A DNA stretch of 64,000 nt from Pseudovibrio zosterae (GTDB lineage: Bacteria > Pseudomonadota > Alphaproteobacteria > Rhizobiales > Stappiaceae), in assembly GCF_033843645.1 (NCBI RefSeq), contig NZ_JAWXVZ010000001.1, positions 496,001-560,000 on the forward strand, read 5' to 3'. The notes under the pieces are model-generated. The model did not search any database. It saw only the letters and a list, made by a program, of their open reading frames with translations, and was not told the origin of the DNA. Below, piece by piece: positions 43,890 through 52,634 of this stretch (positions are counted from its first letter, which is position 1; every line of letters starts with the position of its first letter). The translations under genes were made by a program, and so were the position numbers.

Positions 43890-44676
43890 GGTGGGCTCCC
43901 GTTTCAGCCAGAAGCTCGGCTTCATAAGCTTTTGCAATGCGCAGAAAGCGGGAGAACGCATAGGTCATCGAGCTGACAATGCCCCACCATCCGTAGCGCC
44001 AATACCCGCGAAGGAAATAGGCTTTGAAAAACGCCATCGGCATCTCGGTCAAAAGGCGGAGTTTTTGGAGGCGTCTACCGCTGCTGCGCAGATCCTTGAC
44101 CTGCGCATTGGAGTACCGGTTCATTTTCTCAACCTGAAACGCGATTGAGCGGATGCTTCGGTGCTCAACACAGTGCTTCAAAAGGCCCAGAGAAACGCCC
44201 TCTGGTGGACGCACCGTGTCATGCACAGATGATGCTGAGAACCGGCCTGCCTCCACACGGTAAAGGCGGATCTGTCGATGGCTGTAGGCATGCGCTGCGG
44301 GGCTCTGCTCGTGGGCCCAAACGTCCTTGATGTCGACGCGCCAAAAGTCAAAGCGCGCAATGTTTCCGCTCGCGAATAGGCCTTTGATCTCATCGCGAAG
44401 AGCAGGCGAAATGGCCTCGTCTGCATCAAGGTTCAAGATCCAGCTGTTGCGGCACTTGTCTTCGCCAAAGCGCTTCTGCAGGCCATAACCCGGCCACGGG
44501 TTGTAAATGACCTGTGCGCCATGTTGCTCTGCCACCGTCACGGTTTCATCATCTGACCCGCTGTCGATGACGATAACCTCATCAACCCAGTCAGCAACGC
44601 TCTGAATGCAAGTGCCGATGCGATCAGCTTCATTGCAGGCGATGATGAACACGGAAACTGGCAGCTTGTTCGACAT
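43774..44676 (-). CDS. WaaE/KdtX-like lipopolysaccharide core glycosyltransferase (GT2)
   Basis: A 300-residue GT2 protein. It has S-V-F-I-I-A-C-N-E-A-D-R-I at the N-terminus, V-I-D-S-G-S-D-D-E-T, then P-W-P-G-Y-G-L-Q-K-R-F-G, and W-I-L-N-L-D-A-D-E, the pattern of WaaE-type core beta-glucosyltransferases. Those are usually about 260 residues; here the last 38 or so are low in motifs and overlap the next gene by 116 bases in another frame. This suggests a lost stop codon or late frameshift rather than a functional extension. It likely transfers a sugar to inner-core LPS. Confidence 0.78.
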   Translation of the reverse strand: MSNKLPVSVFIIACNEADRIGTCIQSVADWVDEVIVIDSGSDDETVTVAEQHGAQVIYNPWPGYGLQKRFGEDKCRNSWILNLDADEAISPALRDEIKGLFASGNIARFDFWRVDIKDVWAHEQSPAAHAYSHRQIRLYRVEAGRFSASSVHDTVRPPEGVSLGLLKHCVEHRSIRSIAFQVEKMNRYSNAQVKDLRSSGRRLQKLRLLTEMPMAFFKAYFLRGYWRYGWWGIVSSMTYAFSRFLRIAKAYEAELLAETGAHHDNIQLRSSGNRPHSGPKRRSHPGANARKLENADVSKI

Positions 44677-44790
44677 CCCCCCTCCACGTCACAGGTTCCT
44701 CTCTGTTCAGTGGTAGCGGGTTTCGGGAAGCGGGCCTATTTCCGGATTGTTGCCCCCGAATTTCAAGTGTCAGCTGATGCTCAAGACAAA

Positions 44791-44808
44791 GGGCCCCGTG
44801 TGGGGCCC
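44791..44808 (-). terminator. Hairpin after aglK
   Basis: GGGCCCC / GGGGCCC, seven G/C pairs with a four-base loop, 24 bases after the aglK stop on the minus strand, followed there by TTTGTCTT. It probably ends the agl operon transcript. Confidence 0.6.
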
Positions 44809-44832
44809 CTCAACGTTCTGCTTTTTGTGCCT

Positions 44833-45969
44833 TCAAGCCAGTTCGGATGTCACCATTGTCGCGGTAGTGTTGCCCATGTCCGCATGGTGACCTCGCATGA
44901 GTGCTTTGCCATCTTTCCGGAAGACATGACACAAGGTGCCGGGCACATTAAGCCTCACGCTTTGACCGTTCTTGATCTGGGTATCGCCTTTGCCCTGAAC
45001 GGTGACAAGATTGCGATTGGCATCGCGCACGTAGAGGAAATGGCTCTCCCCAAGGGACTCGATTACCTCCACGTTGCCTGCCAGAACGCCCTCGCTGCTA
45101 ACGGTGATGTGTTCTGGACGAATGCCAATTTGAACCTGATCTCCCACGCTGACGCCATCGGTATGGACGCTGGCCAGAACAGATGTCCCGCCGGGAAGAG
45201 CCACCTCAAGTCCCTGATCTTGAATGCTGACCACTCGAGAGTCGATGAAATTCATTTTCGGCGAGCCGATAAAGCCGCCCACAAACGCGTTCTGCGGTCG
45301 GTGATAGAGCTCCAGCGGCGTCCCAACCTGTTCAACCCGGCCAGCATTCAGCACCACGATCCGGTCCGCGAGGGTCATCGCCTCGGTCTGGTCGTGGGTC
45401 ACGTAGACCATGGTGGCGTTCATCTCGCGGTGCAGCTTGGCAATCTCGATACGCATCTGCACGCGGAGCGCGGCATCAAGATTGGACAGGGGTTCATCAA
45501 ACAAGAACACCTTCGGGTTGCGCACAATCGCCCGGCCGATGGCAACGCGCTGGCGCTGGCCGCCAGAAAGCTGTTTCGGCTTGCGTTCAAGCAGGGGCGT
45601 CAGTTCCAGAATTTCAGCGGTGTCGCGAACCTTCTTTTCAATTTCAGCGCGGGAAACTTTTGAAAGCTCAAGTCCAAAAGCCATGTTCTCAAACACGCTC
45701 ATATGCGGGTAAAGCGCATAGGACTGGAACACCATGGCAATCTTGCGCTCTTTGGGAGAACGCTGATTGACCAGCTGCTCGTCGATGAAAAGTTCACCGT
45801 CGCTGATGTCTTCGAGACCGGCAATCAGCCGCAAGAGAGTGGATTTGCCGCAACCCGAAGGTCCAACGAACACAATGAACTCGCCTTGCTTGATATCCAG
45901 ATCCACGCCGTGAATGACGCGGGTGGGACCGAAGTCCTTATAGACCCCTTTAAGGGTTACATCTGCCAT
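44833..45969 (-). CDS. aglK: Alpha-glucoside ABC transporter ATPase AglK (MalK/UgpC family)
   Basis: A 378-residue ATPase with Walker A G-P-S-G-C-G-K-S-T, signature Q-L-S-G-G-Q-R-Q-R, Walker B V-F-L-F-D-E-P-L-S-N-L-D and Y-V-T-H-D-Q-T-E-A-M, then a C-terminal TOBE regulatory region (I-G-I-R-P-E-H). The ATG at 45969 gives the normal start M-A-D-V-T-L-K; the frame extends six codons further. It is the last gene of aglEFGAK, matching the Sinorhizobium meliloti order. It powers uptake by AglEFG. Confidence 0.9.
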   Translation of the reverse strand: MADVTLKGVYKDFGPTRVIHGVDLDIKQGEFIVFVGPSGCGKSTLLRLIAGLEDISDGELFIDEQLVNQRSPKERKIAMVFQSYALYPHMSVFENMAFGLELSKVSRAEIEKKVRDTAEILELTPLLERKPKQLSGGQRQRVAIGRAIVRNPKVFLFDEPLSNLDAALRVQMRIEIAKLHREMNATMVYVTHDQTEAMTLADRIVVLNAGRVEQVGTPLELYHRPQNAFVGGFIGSPKMNFIDSRVVSIQDQGLEVALPGGTSVLASVHTDGVSVGDQVQIGIRPEHITVSSEGVLAGNVEVIESLGESHFLYVRDANRNLVTVQGKGDTQIKNGQSVRLNVPGTLCHVFRKDGKALMRGHHADMGNTTATMVTSELA

Positions 45970-45987
45970 CGTCGGTTCCTCCCCCAA

Positions 45988-47652
45988 TCAGGCGTCGAGT
46001 TTCAGGAAGCCAGCTTGCCATGCTGGAAGGGTAATGACTTTGCCGTCCATGGCAAACTCAAAACCATGCCCCTCGAGCGCTTCCGTCACGCCTTGCCCGG
46101 TCAGGCTTACTGTTTTTTCCTGGTCGCTCAGGTTGAACACACAAAGCACGCTGTCCTCGCCAAGTGTCCGGGTAAAACCAAGCACATCTGACTCCAATTG
46201 CAGGAACTTCATGTCGCCTTTGATCAAGGCAGGGTGCTGGCGGCGCCATTTCAAGAAAGTACGTGCCCTGTGCAAAGCAGAGGCAGGGTCGTTCTCCTGA
46301 ACGCTCACGGCGTTCGCCAAGTGGCGCGCATCAACTGGCAACCAGGGCTTGCCAGTGGAGAAGCCACCATTGGGAGCGGTTGTCTCCCACGCCATCGGCG
46401 TGCGGCACCCATCGCGGCCCTTGAAATTCGGCCAGAACTCAATGCCATAAGGGTCCTGCAGGTCTTCAAAGGCCACGTTTGCCTCCTCAAAGCCCAGCTC
46501 CTCGCCTTGATAGAGGCAAGGGCTGCCACGAAGGGAGGCCACCACGGCCAGCAAAACCGAGCTTGCTTCACGCTTTTCGAAACCAGCACCTAGACGGGAG
46601 ACCACGCGGATCACGTCGTGGTTGGACATGGCCCAACTCGCCCATCCATCGTTGATGGTCGCTTCCAGGTTGCTCACCTTTTCGCGAATGTGTGCAGCGG
46701 TCTGGTCTCCTGCAAGAAGGTCAAAGCTGTAGGCCATGTGCAGGCGGTCATGTCCGGCTGTGTAGTCGGCGATGATCTGGTGAGGGTCTTCATCCGCGCC
46801 AATCTCACCCACCATTGTCGTGTCTTTATATTCGTCCATCACCGCACGCAGTTTCGTCAAGAACGCTATGTTCTCTGGGCGGGTCTTGTCATAGACGTGA
46901 ACCTGATAGCCATAAGGGTTGGTTTTGGGCGTAGAAACAGACTCTTCTTCCGGCTTGCGCCCCGGATTGCTGCGCAGTTCCTTGTCGTGGAAGTAGAAGT
47001 TTGCAGTATCTAGGCGGAAGCCATCCACGCCAATGTCCAGCCAGAAGCGGGCGGCATTCAGCACGGCCTCCTGAACTTCTTCATTGTGGAAGTTCAGGTC
47101 TGGCTGGGAACGCAGGAAATTGTGCAGGTAGTATTGGTTGCGGCGCGTATCCCACTGCCAGGAAGAACCGCCAAACACGGAGAGCCAGTTGTTGGGGGGA
47201 TTGCCGTCGTCTTTCGCATCGGCCCACACGTACCAGTCTGCTTTCGGGTTGGTGCGGTCCTGCCGGCTCTCCTTGAACCATGCATGCTGGTCAGATGTGT
47301 GCGAAATCACCAGGTCGATCAGCACACGCAGCCCCTGTGCGTGCGCCTTTTCAACCAGTTCCTTGAAGTCGTCCAATGTACCAAACATTGGGTCGACGTC
47401 CTCGTAATCGGAAACGTCATAACCAAAGTCATCCATGGGCGACTTCATGAAAGGCGAGATCCAGATTGCATCTGCACCAAGCTCAGCGATGTACGGAAGC
47501 TTTGTGGTTATGCCCGGAAGGTCGCCAATGCCGTCACCATTGCTGTCGAGGTAGGAGCGTGGGTAGATCTGGTAGATCACGGCACCACGCCACCAGTCAG
47601 GATCAGCTGCGAGGACTGCGGGATTTTTGTTGCTAGAGGTTGAAGCAGTCAT
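45988..47652 (-). CDS. aglA: Alpha-glucosidase AglA (GH13)
   Basis: A 554-residue cytoplasmic glycoside hydrolase. GH13 regions are all visible: D-W-W-R-G-A-V-I-Y-Q-I-Y-P-R-S at the N-terminus, D-L-V-I-S-H-T-S, the nucleophile in D-G-F-R-L-D-T-A-N, the acid/base Glu in M-V-G-E-I-G-A-D, and the third carboxylate in M-S-N-H-D-V. It splits alpha-glucosides such as sucrose, maltose or trehalose brought in by the neighbouring transporter. The ATG at 47652 has AAAGGG ahead and lies four bases after the aglG stop. Exact specificity is not predictable. Confidence 0.92.
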   Translation of the reverse strand: MTASTSSNKNPAVLAADPDWWRGAVIYQIYPRSYLDSNGDGIGDLPGITTKLPYIAELGADAIWISPFMKSPMDDFGYDVSDYEDVDPMFGTLDDFKELVEKAHAQGLRVLIDLVISHTSDQHAWFKESRQDRTNPKADWYVWADAKDDGNPPNNWLSVFGGSSWQWDTRRNQYYLHNFLRSQPDLNFHNEEVQEAVLNAARFWLDIGVDGFRLDTANFYFHDKELRSNPGRKPEEESVSTPKTNPYGYQVHVYDKTRPENIAFLTKLRAVMDEYKDTTMVGEIGADEDPHQIIADYTAGHDRLHMAYSFDLLAGDQTAAHIREKVSNLEATINDGWASWAMSNHDVIRVVSRLGAGFEKREASSVLLAVVASLRGSPCLYQGEELGFEEANVAFEDLQDPYGIEFWPNFKGRDGCRTPMAWETTAPNGGFSTGKPWLPVDARHLANAVSVQENDPASALHRARTFLKWRRQHPALIKGDMKFLQLESDVLGFTRTLGEDSVLCVFNLSDQEKTVSLTGQGVTEALEGHGFEFAMDGKVITLPAWQAGFLKLDA

Positions 47653-47656
47653 TTTT

Positions 47657-48499
47657 TTACCCTTTGACAGCACCAGCGGTCAGGCCGGCGACGATTTTTC
47701 TTTGGAACACGAGAACAAGCACAACGATCGGCACAGTCACGATCACGGAGGCAGCCATGATGTTGCCCCAAGGCAGTTCAAACTCACTGGCCCCAGACAT
47801 TAGCGCGATGGCCACTGGCACCGTGCGAACTTCATTGGAGAGCGTAAAGGTCAGCGCGAACAGGAACTCATTCCATGCCGCGATAAAAGCGAGAAGCCCT
47901 GTGGTTACCAATGCAGGCCACATCAGGGGCAGGAACACCCGCCGCACGATGACCCATGATGACGCGCCATCGACAAGAGCGGCTTCTTCCAGCTCCTTGG
48001 GCAGCTCACGCATGAACGTGGTCAGCACCCACACGGTGAAGGGCAACGTCAGCACCGTGTTCGGAATGATCAGGCCGAGCAGGGAGTTATAAACGCCAAG
48101 CGCGCGGATCAATTCGAACATCCCAGAGAGAATGGCAACTTGCGGGAACATGGAGACCGACAGGATTGTCATCAGCAACAGGCCGCGCCCACGGAAAGAG
48201 ATGCGGGCCAGCGCGTAGGAGGCGGTTACTGCGATAAACAGCGACAGGCACACTACGGCTGTGGCAACAAGAACGGAGTTCAAGATATTGGTGCCGAACG
48301 GTCCTTCCGTGAACACGGAAACGTAGTTACCCAATGTACCAATCTCGGGAAGGATGGAAGAGCTGAACAGCGCCGTTCCTTCTCGGAAAGACGACAGTAT
48401 CGCGTAGTAGAACGGAAAGACCGAGAGGATCACGACACAGGCGATCAGGGCATACAGAACAGTCTGCTGGATGATGCGTTTGGTGCGCTGGTTCATCAC
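47657..48499 (-). CDS. aglG: Alpha-glucoside ABC permease AglG
   Basis: A 280-residue inner-membrane permease with six helices and the EAA loop E-E-A-A-L-V-D-G-A-S that contacts the ATPase. It belongs to the MalG/UgpE group. It overlaps aglF by four bases. With AglF it forms the translocation pore. Confidence 0.9.
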   Translation of the reverse strand: MMNQRTKRIIQQTVLYALIACVVILSVFPFYYAILSSFREGTALFSSSILPEIGTLGNYVSVFTEGPFGTNILNSVLVATAVVCLSLFIAVTASYALARISFRGRGLLLMTILSVSMFPQVAILSGMFELIRALGVYNSLLGLIIPNTVLTLPFTVWVLTTFMRELPKELEEAALVDGASSWVIVRRVFLPLMWPALVTTGLLAFIAAWNEFLFALTFTLSNEVRTVPVAIALMSGASEFELPWGNIMAASVIVTVPIVVLVLVFQRKIVAGLTAGAVKG

Positions 48500-49458
48500 C
48501 GTGGATCCTCCGAGAGTTTCACGTTGCCAGCCATGAGCGTAAGCGTGGTCATGACGGCGACGATCAGGAACAAGAGGGTTGCGGCAGCCGACCCGTATCC
48601 AACTTCCTGGAAATCGACCAGCTGTTGCCGGGCATAAACCGACATGGACATGGTGTCTGAGGAGTTGGATGTCAGCACGTAGATCAGATCGAAGATGCGA
48701 AGCGCATCAAGGGCACGGAACACGATGGCCACCATCAGGGCTGGCTTGATCAGCGGCAGTGTGACCTTGAAGAAAACACGCACCGGATGGACGCCATCCA
48801 CCCGCGCCGCCTCGTAGATGTCGCCCGGCAGCATCTGCAGGCCAGCAAGGATCAACAGCGCCATGAAAGGTGTCGTCTTCCAGACGTCCACCATGATCAC
48901 CGCCCACATTGCCGTATCCGGGTCAGCGGTCCAGGCGATGGGCTGAGAGATCAAGCCAATGGTCAGGAGAATTTCATTGAGCACGCCAAACTGGTCGTGC
49001 AGCATCCAGCCCCACATTTGCGCGGAAACAACCGTTGGGATTGCCCATGGGATCAGCACGGCAGCGCGCACAAATCCACGGCCTTTGAACTCAGCATTCA
49101 GCACCAGTGCGATGAACAGGCCGAATATGGTTTCAAGACTTACGGACACCACGGTGAACCAAAGCGTGTTCCAGACGGCGTTCCACCAATCTGGGTCAAC
49201 GAGCACGCCATAGGCCTCGCCATCAAACGTCACATAGTAGTTTTCAAGGCCGATAAAGGTCGTTTGGGAAAGGTCGGTTAGGTTGGCGTCGGTAAAGCCG
49301 AGCCAGATCGTACGCAACAGCGGCCAGCCAGCAACCACAGCCAGTACGATCAGCATGGGAGATAGAAACAGCCAGGCCGAGCGGATGCGGGCGGACGTAA
49401 GATCGGATTTTTGCATCCTCTTATTGCCAGCGCCATTTGCGGACAGAGCAAGTGTCAT
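48496..49458 (-). CDS. aglF: Alpha-glucoside ABC permease AglF
   Basis: A 320-residue MalF/UgpA-group permease. A cytoplasmic N-terminus is followed by six helices; the EAA loop reads Y-E-A-A-R-V-D-G-V-H-P. It is preceded by a 114-base spacer holding a strong hairpin and followed by aglG with a four-base overlap. An ATG about 15 codons in is an alternative start. Confidence 0.88.
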   Translation of the reverse strand: MTLALSANGAGNKRMQKSDLTSARIRSAWLFLSPMLIVLAVVAGWPLLRTIWLGFTDANLTDLSQTTFIGLENYYVTFDGEAYGVLVDPDWWNAVWNTLWFTVVSVSLETIFGLFIALVLNAEFKGRGFVRAAVLIPWAIPTVVSAQMWGWMLHDQFGVLNEILLTIGLISQPIAWTADPDTAMWAVIMVDVWKTTPFMALLILAGLQMLPGDIYEAARVDGVHPVRVFFKVTLPLIKPALMVAIVFRALDALRIFDLIYVLTSNSSDTMSMSVYARQQLVDFQEVGYGSAAATLLFLIVAVMTTLTLMAGNVKLSEDPR

Positions 49459-49523
49459 CTGTCAAACCCTCAAGAGAGAATTGGGTGCTCTGATGCCGGT
49501 CACTTGCAGCACCGGAGGCGGAT

Positions 49524-49551
49524 CCCGCCGCAACACGTTGGTTGCGGCGGG
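49524..49551 (-). other. Intercistronic hairpin between aglE and aglF
   Basis: CCCGCCGCAAC / GTTGCGGCGGG, a perfect 11-base stem with a six-base loop, just after the aglE stop and without a U-run. Such hairpins usually protect the upstream mRNA, keeping the binding protein in excess over the permeases. Confidence 0.65.
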
Positions 49552-49572
49552 TGCTCAGTCATTGAGATGAGC

Positions 49573-50838
49573 CTACCAGCTTCTGCGCTTGATGCGCTTC
49601 AGGTCGCGCTCAAGGTCTTCGAGGGAGGTCGCAGCGTCTTTCTTGCCACTCAGCACTTCATGAACGGCGTTGTAGAAGGCGTTGGAAACCTTGTTGTAGT
49701 TGGCACCGGTGGCGCGGGATGGGCGGGCCACTGCATTGGTAAAGGTATCCTGCAGCTGACCGATAAATGGTGTTGCCGCCAGAATTTCCTCATCCGTGTA
49801 AAGAGAAGAGATTGTTGGGTTGTAGGACCCTTCAATTGCGCGACGCTTTTGCTCTTCCTTGCGGGTCAGCCACATGACGAGGTCAGCCGCTGCATCCGGG
49901 CTTTCGGTATACTTGGAAACAGCCAGCTGCCAGCCACCCAATGCGCCGGTTTGCTTTCCTTCTTCACCGCCCTTAGGCAGAGCCATCACGCCGACCTTGC
50001 CCTTGATTGGGGAGTCGTCGCTTTGGGACAGTGCCCAGGCATAAGGCCAGTTGCGCATGAAGACAGCGTTGCCAGACTGGAACACGCCGCGGGAATCCTC
50101 TTCCTGATAGTTCAACACACCTTCAGGCGCGATGGTTCCAACCCAGCTCGCCGCCATTGTCAGTGCTTCTGCGGCCTGGGGGTTGTTGATGGTGATGTCC
50201 CCTTCGGCAGATACGATAGAGCCACCGTTGAAGCTGTCGACCCATTCGATTGCGTCACAGGTCAGGCCTTCATATGCCTTGGCCTGAAAAACGAAGCCCC
50301 ACATTTTCTCGTTGCCAGCTTCGCGCTCGGCATCCTGGATTTTTTGTGCTGTCGAGGTCAGCTCCTGCCAGGTGGCTGGCTTGTCCTCGCCATACTTTTC
50401 AAGCAAGTCTTTTCGGTAGTAAAGCAGGCCCGCGTCGGTGTAGGACGGCATGGCCACCAGCTTGCCCTTGTAGGTGTTGTTTTCGATGATCGCCGGGAAG
50501 TGATCTTTTTCCGCGCCATTCGTGTATGGCGAAAGATCGAGCAGATGGCTGCCAAGAATACCCGGCCAGATCACGTCAACCTCGAACACGTCGATGTCGC
50601 TGGAGCCTGAGCCCAGGATCTGTTGATACAGAGCCAGCTGATCGTTGGTGGAAGTTGGAACGGAAATTACATTCACGGTGTGGCCGGTTTTTTCTTCCCA
50701 CTCAGCAACAGCTTCCTTGCAGAGCTGCTGGCCTTTGCCAACCGTGCCGCACGCGATGTTGAGTTCGGCAGCAGAAACAGAGCCTGCGGCCGCAAAAGTA
50801 AGAACAGCACCTGCGAGAAGTGTTTGACGTAATGTCAT
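49573..50838 (-). CDS. aglE: Alpha-glucoside periplasmic binding protein AglE
   Basis: A 421-residue extracellular solute-binding protein (family 1, MalE-like). The ATG at 50838 follows GGAGG at correct spacing and gives a signal peptide ending V-S-A-A before E-L-N-I-A-C-G. The open frame to 50964 runs into the operator and is not translated. Blocks such as V-D-V-I-W-P-G-I-L-G, M-P-S-Y-T-D-A-G-L-L-Y-Y-R-K-D-L-L-E-K-Y and A-L-G-G-W-Q-L-A-V are typical. It is the first gene of aglEFGAK. Confidence 0.9.
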   Translation of the reverse strand: MTLRQTLLAGAVLTFAAAGSVSAAELNIACGTVGKGQQLCKEAVAEWEEKTGHTVNVISVPTSTNDQLALYQQILGSGSSDIDVFEVDVIWPGILGSHLLDLSPYTNGAEKDHFPAIIENNTYKGKLVAMPSYTDAGLLYYRKDLLEKYGEDKPATWQELTSTAQKIQDAEREAGNEKMWGFVFQAKAYEGLTCDAIEWVDSFNGGSIVSAEGDITINNPQAAEALTMAASWVGTIAPEGVLNYQEEDSRGVFQSGNAVFMRNWPYAWALSQSDDSPIKGKVGVMALPKGGEEGKQTGALGGWQLAVSKYTESPDAAADLVMWLTRKEEQKRRAIEGSYNPTISSLYTDEEILAATPFIGQLQDTFTNAVARPSRATGANYNKVSNAFYNAVHEVLSGKKDAATSLEDLERDLKRIKRRSW

Positions 50839-50960
50839 TGGGACGTCCTCCATTTCGTCCTTGGCGCAGAGCAATCGGAAAATCCCCCATCCGAACTCTG
50901 CTGTACCCATCTCCCCGAAATTTGAGGAGAGCGAAAAGCGCTGATTTAATCTGGTCATAT

Positions 50961-50974
50961 CCAAAGCGCTTTGG
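50961..50974. promoter_or_regulatory. AglR operator 1
   Basis: CCAAAGCGCTTTGG, a perfect 14-base palindrome with the central CG of LacI/GalR-family sites, 123 bases before the aglE start. It is identical to the second copy 211 bases away, and both are preceded by CATAT. Confidence 0.8.
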
Positions 50975-51171
50975 GTGCTTAGCGTGGCTCAGAGATTTCA
51001 CAGTGTCAACCGTCAAAAAATGAAAAAATATCACTGATTGGCATGTTGCATGGCAGAAATGCAGAGTTTTCGCGCTCTACCTGTCTTTGGTAGGCTCTAC
51101 TACCTATGGCGTGATCAGGTAGGGGTGAGGCGTATTGGCTCGCCTTGTGCATCAGGTTCAAGGTTGCATAT

Positions 51172-51185
51172 CCAAAGCGCTTTGG
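51172..51185. promoter_or_regulatory. AglR operator 2
   Basis: A second identical CCAAAGCGCTTTGG palindrome, about 150 bases before the aglR start. The centre-to-centre distance to operator 1 is 211 bases, about 20 helical turns, so both sites face the same side of the DNA and could be bridged by a regulator tetramer or by two dimers. Confidence 0.8.
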
Positions 51186-51335
51186 TAAACTCGTTTGCCT
51201 TGATATGCCCATTCGGCTATTCAGCAAATAACCTTTGCCGGGTCATGATGCGGTTCGTTGGACCCAACCATTTGAAAGAAATGAAAAAGTGCAGCTTGGG
51301 ATCTCGAATTCATCGCAGCATTTCTGGAGGGAAAG

Positions 51336-52355
51336 ATGAATCTTAAAGCGCTCTCCGAGCATTTGGGCCTTTCCCAAACAACGGTAAGCAGAGCCTTGAA
51401 TGGTTATTCGGACGTAGCCCAGGAAACCCGTGAGCGCGTTGCAAGAGCAGCGCAGGAGCTGGGTTATCGTCCCAATGCCAATGCAAAGCGTCTGGCGACC
51501 GGTCGTTCTTCCATCATCGGTGTCTCGTTTCCAACCGGGCGCAATATGCTGGTTGACCCACACTTTATCGACTTTCTCGCGGGGCTGTCTCATCAGGCGT
51601 CTGAGCTGGACCATGACATTCTCATTTCTGCGATCAAGAACGACCCTCGCGAGGCCTACGAGCGTATGGCAAACAAAGGCACTGTCGACGCCATGGTGCT
51701 GCTGGGACTCCATTTCAACAATGAGATTATGGAGTTGATGCATAGCCTGAAGCTGCCCTTCATTGTGCATGGCCGCATCCCCTCAGACGCCAGTTATGCC
51801 TACATGGATATTGATAATTATGGTGCGCTGTATCAGGCCACCAAGCTCATGCTGCAGCTGGGGCACAAGCGCATTGCAAATCTAGGTGGGCCTGCAAACC
51901 ATTCATTCTCCAGAGACCGCGCAAGAGGCTGGAGTGATGCACTTGGTGAGGCGGGCATAAAGCCTTGCGTGGAATACTTGCGCCACGGCTACATGACAGA
52001 CGAGAACGGTTATCTGTTTGCAAAGCAGGTTCTTGCCTTGGAGGAGCCGCCCACCGCGCTCATTTGTTCTAGTGTCATCATGGCCGCTGGCGCCTATCGC
52101 GCTTGCGCAGAGTTGGGCTTGAAGGTTGGTGAGAACGTGTCGATCATGGCTCATGACGACGATCTTCCGATGTATTTCCCGGAGAAAATGGATCCGCCGC
52201 TCACTGTAACACGCTCGCCCATTCGTGCCGCGGGGGTTGAGATTGCCAAAATGGCCGTAGACCTGATCAACGGTGCCCCCATCGAGAGCTGTCAGAAGGT
52301 TTGGCCAGTGGATCTTATTTTCCGAAGCTCAACAGCCCCGCCCAAGAGCGCCTGA
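51336..52355 (+). CDS. aglR: LacI-family regulator AglR
   Basis: A 339-residue LacI/GalR repressor. The N-terminal helix-turn-helix is L-K-A-L-S-E-H-L-G-L-S-Q-T-T-V-S-R-A-L-N-G-Y, with hinge helix Y-R-P-N-A-N-A-K-R-L-A-T-G and a periplasmic-binding-protein-like sensor domain. It is divergent from aglEFGAK, with two matching palindromic operators between, so it most likely represses the operon and itself until an alpha-glucoside binds. Confidence 0.9.
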   Translation: MNLKALSEHLGLSQTTVSRALNGYSDVAQETRERVARAAQELGYRPNANAKRLATGRSSIIGVSFPTGRNMLVDPHFIDFLAGLSHQASELDHDILISAIKNDPREAYERMANKGTVDAMVLLGLHFNNEIMELMHSLKLPFIVHGRIPSDASYAYMDIDNYGALYQATKLMLQLGHKRIANLGGPANHSFSRDRARGWSDALGEAGIKPCVEYLRHGYMTDENGYLFAKQVLALEEPPTALICSSVIMAAGAYRACAELGLKVGENVSIMAHDDDLPMYFPEKMDPPLTVTRSPIRAAGVEIAKMAVDLINGAPIESCQKVWPVDLIFRSSTAPPKSA

Positions 52356-52634
52356 GAACTATTTGATCTTGAGTGCAAAGATATTTCACAGGCAGGCGAT
52401 TAGGAAAACAATCTCCCGGCACTCCCAGCTTCGCGTCTTGGTTAAGAACAGGCTTTTCTCCCAAAGCGCCGTTACAGTCTCTCTGCATTGAATGGGAGGG
52501 ACGTTCGGCACCGCACACCTGAGCAGTTTTAAACCTACGTATTATTGCGCCTGCGAGGAAGGGGTGAAACCATCCCGCCATACCGCAGCGGTCCGTGGGA
52601 GTTCAGGGGTGCTGCCGACAATTTCAGGGAGAAC

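Larger units (their letters stand above)
50839..51335. other. Divergent control region aglE / aglR
   Basis: 497 bases between the aglE and aglR starts with no gene. It holds two identical LacI-type operators, listed separately. Between them the sequence has no recognisable element beyond generic promoter-like AT stretches. Confidence 0.7.

Noticed and set aside
44710..45663. Plus-strand open frame of 317 codons opposite aglK
   Set aside because: It is antisense to a clear ATPase gene, has no family motifs, and arises from GC-rich codon structure of the real gene.
49411..50610. Plus-strand open frame of 399 codons opposite aglE
   Set aside because: Shadow of the binding-protein gene; no recognisable protein features.
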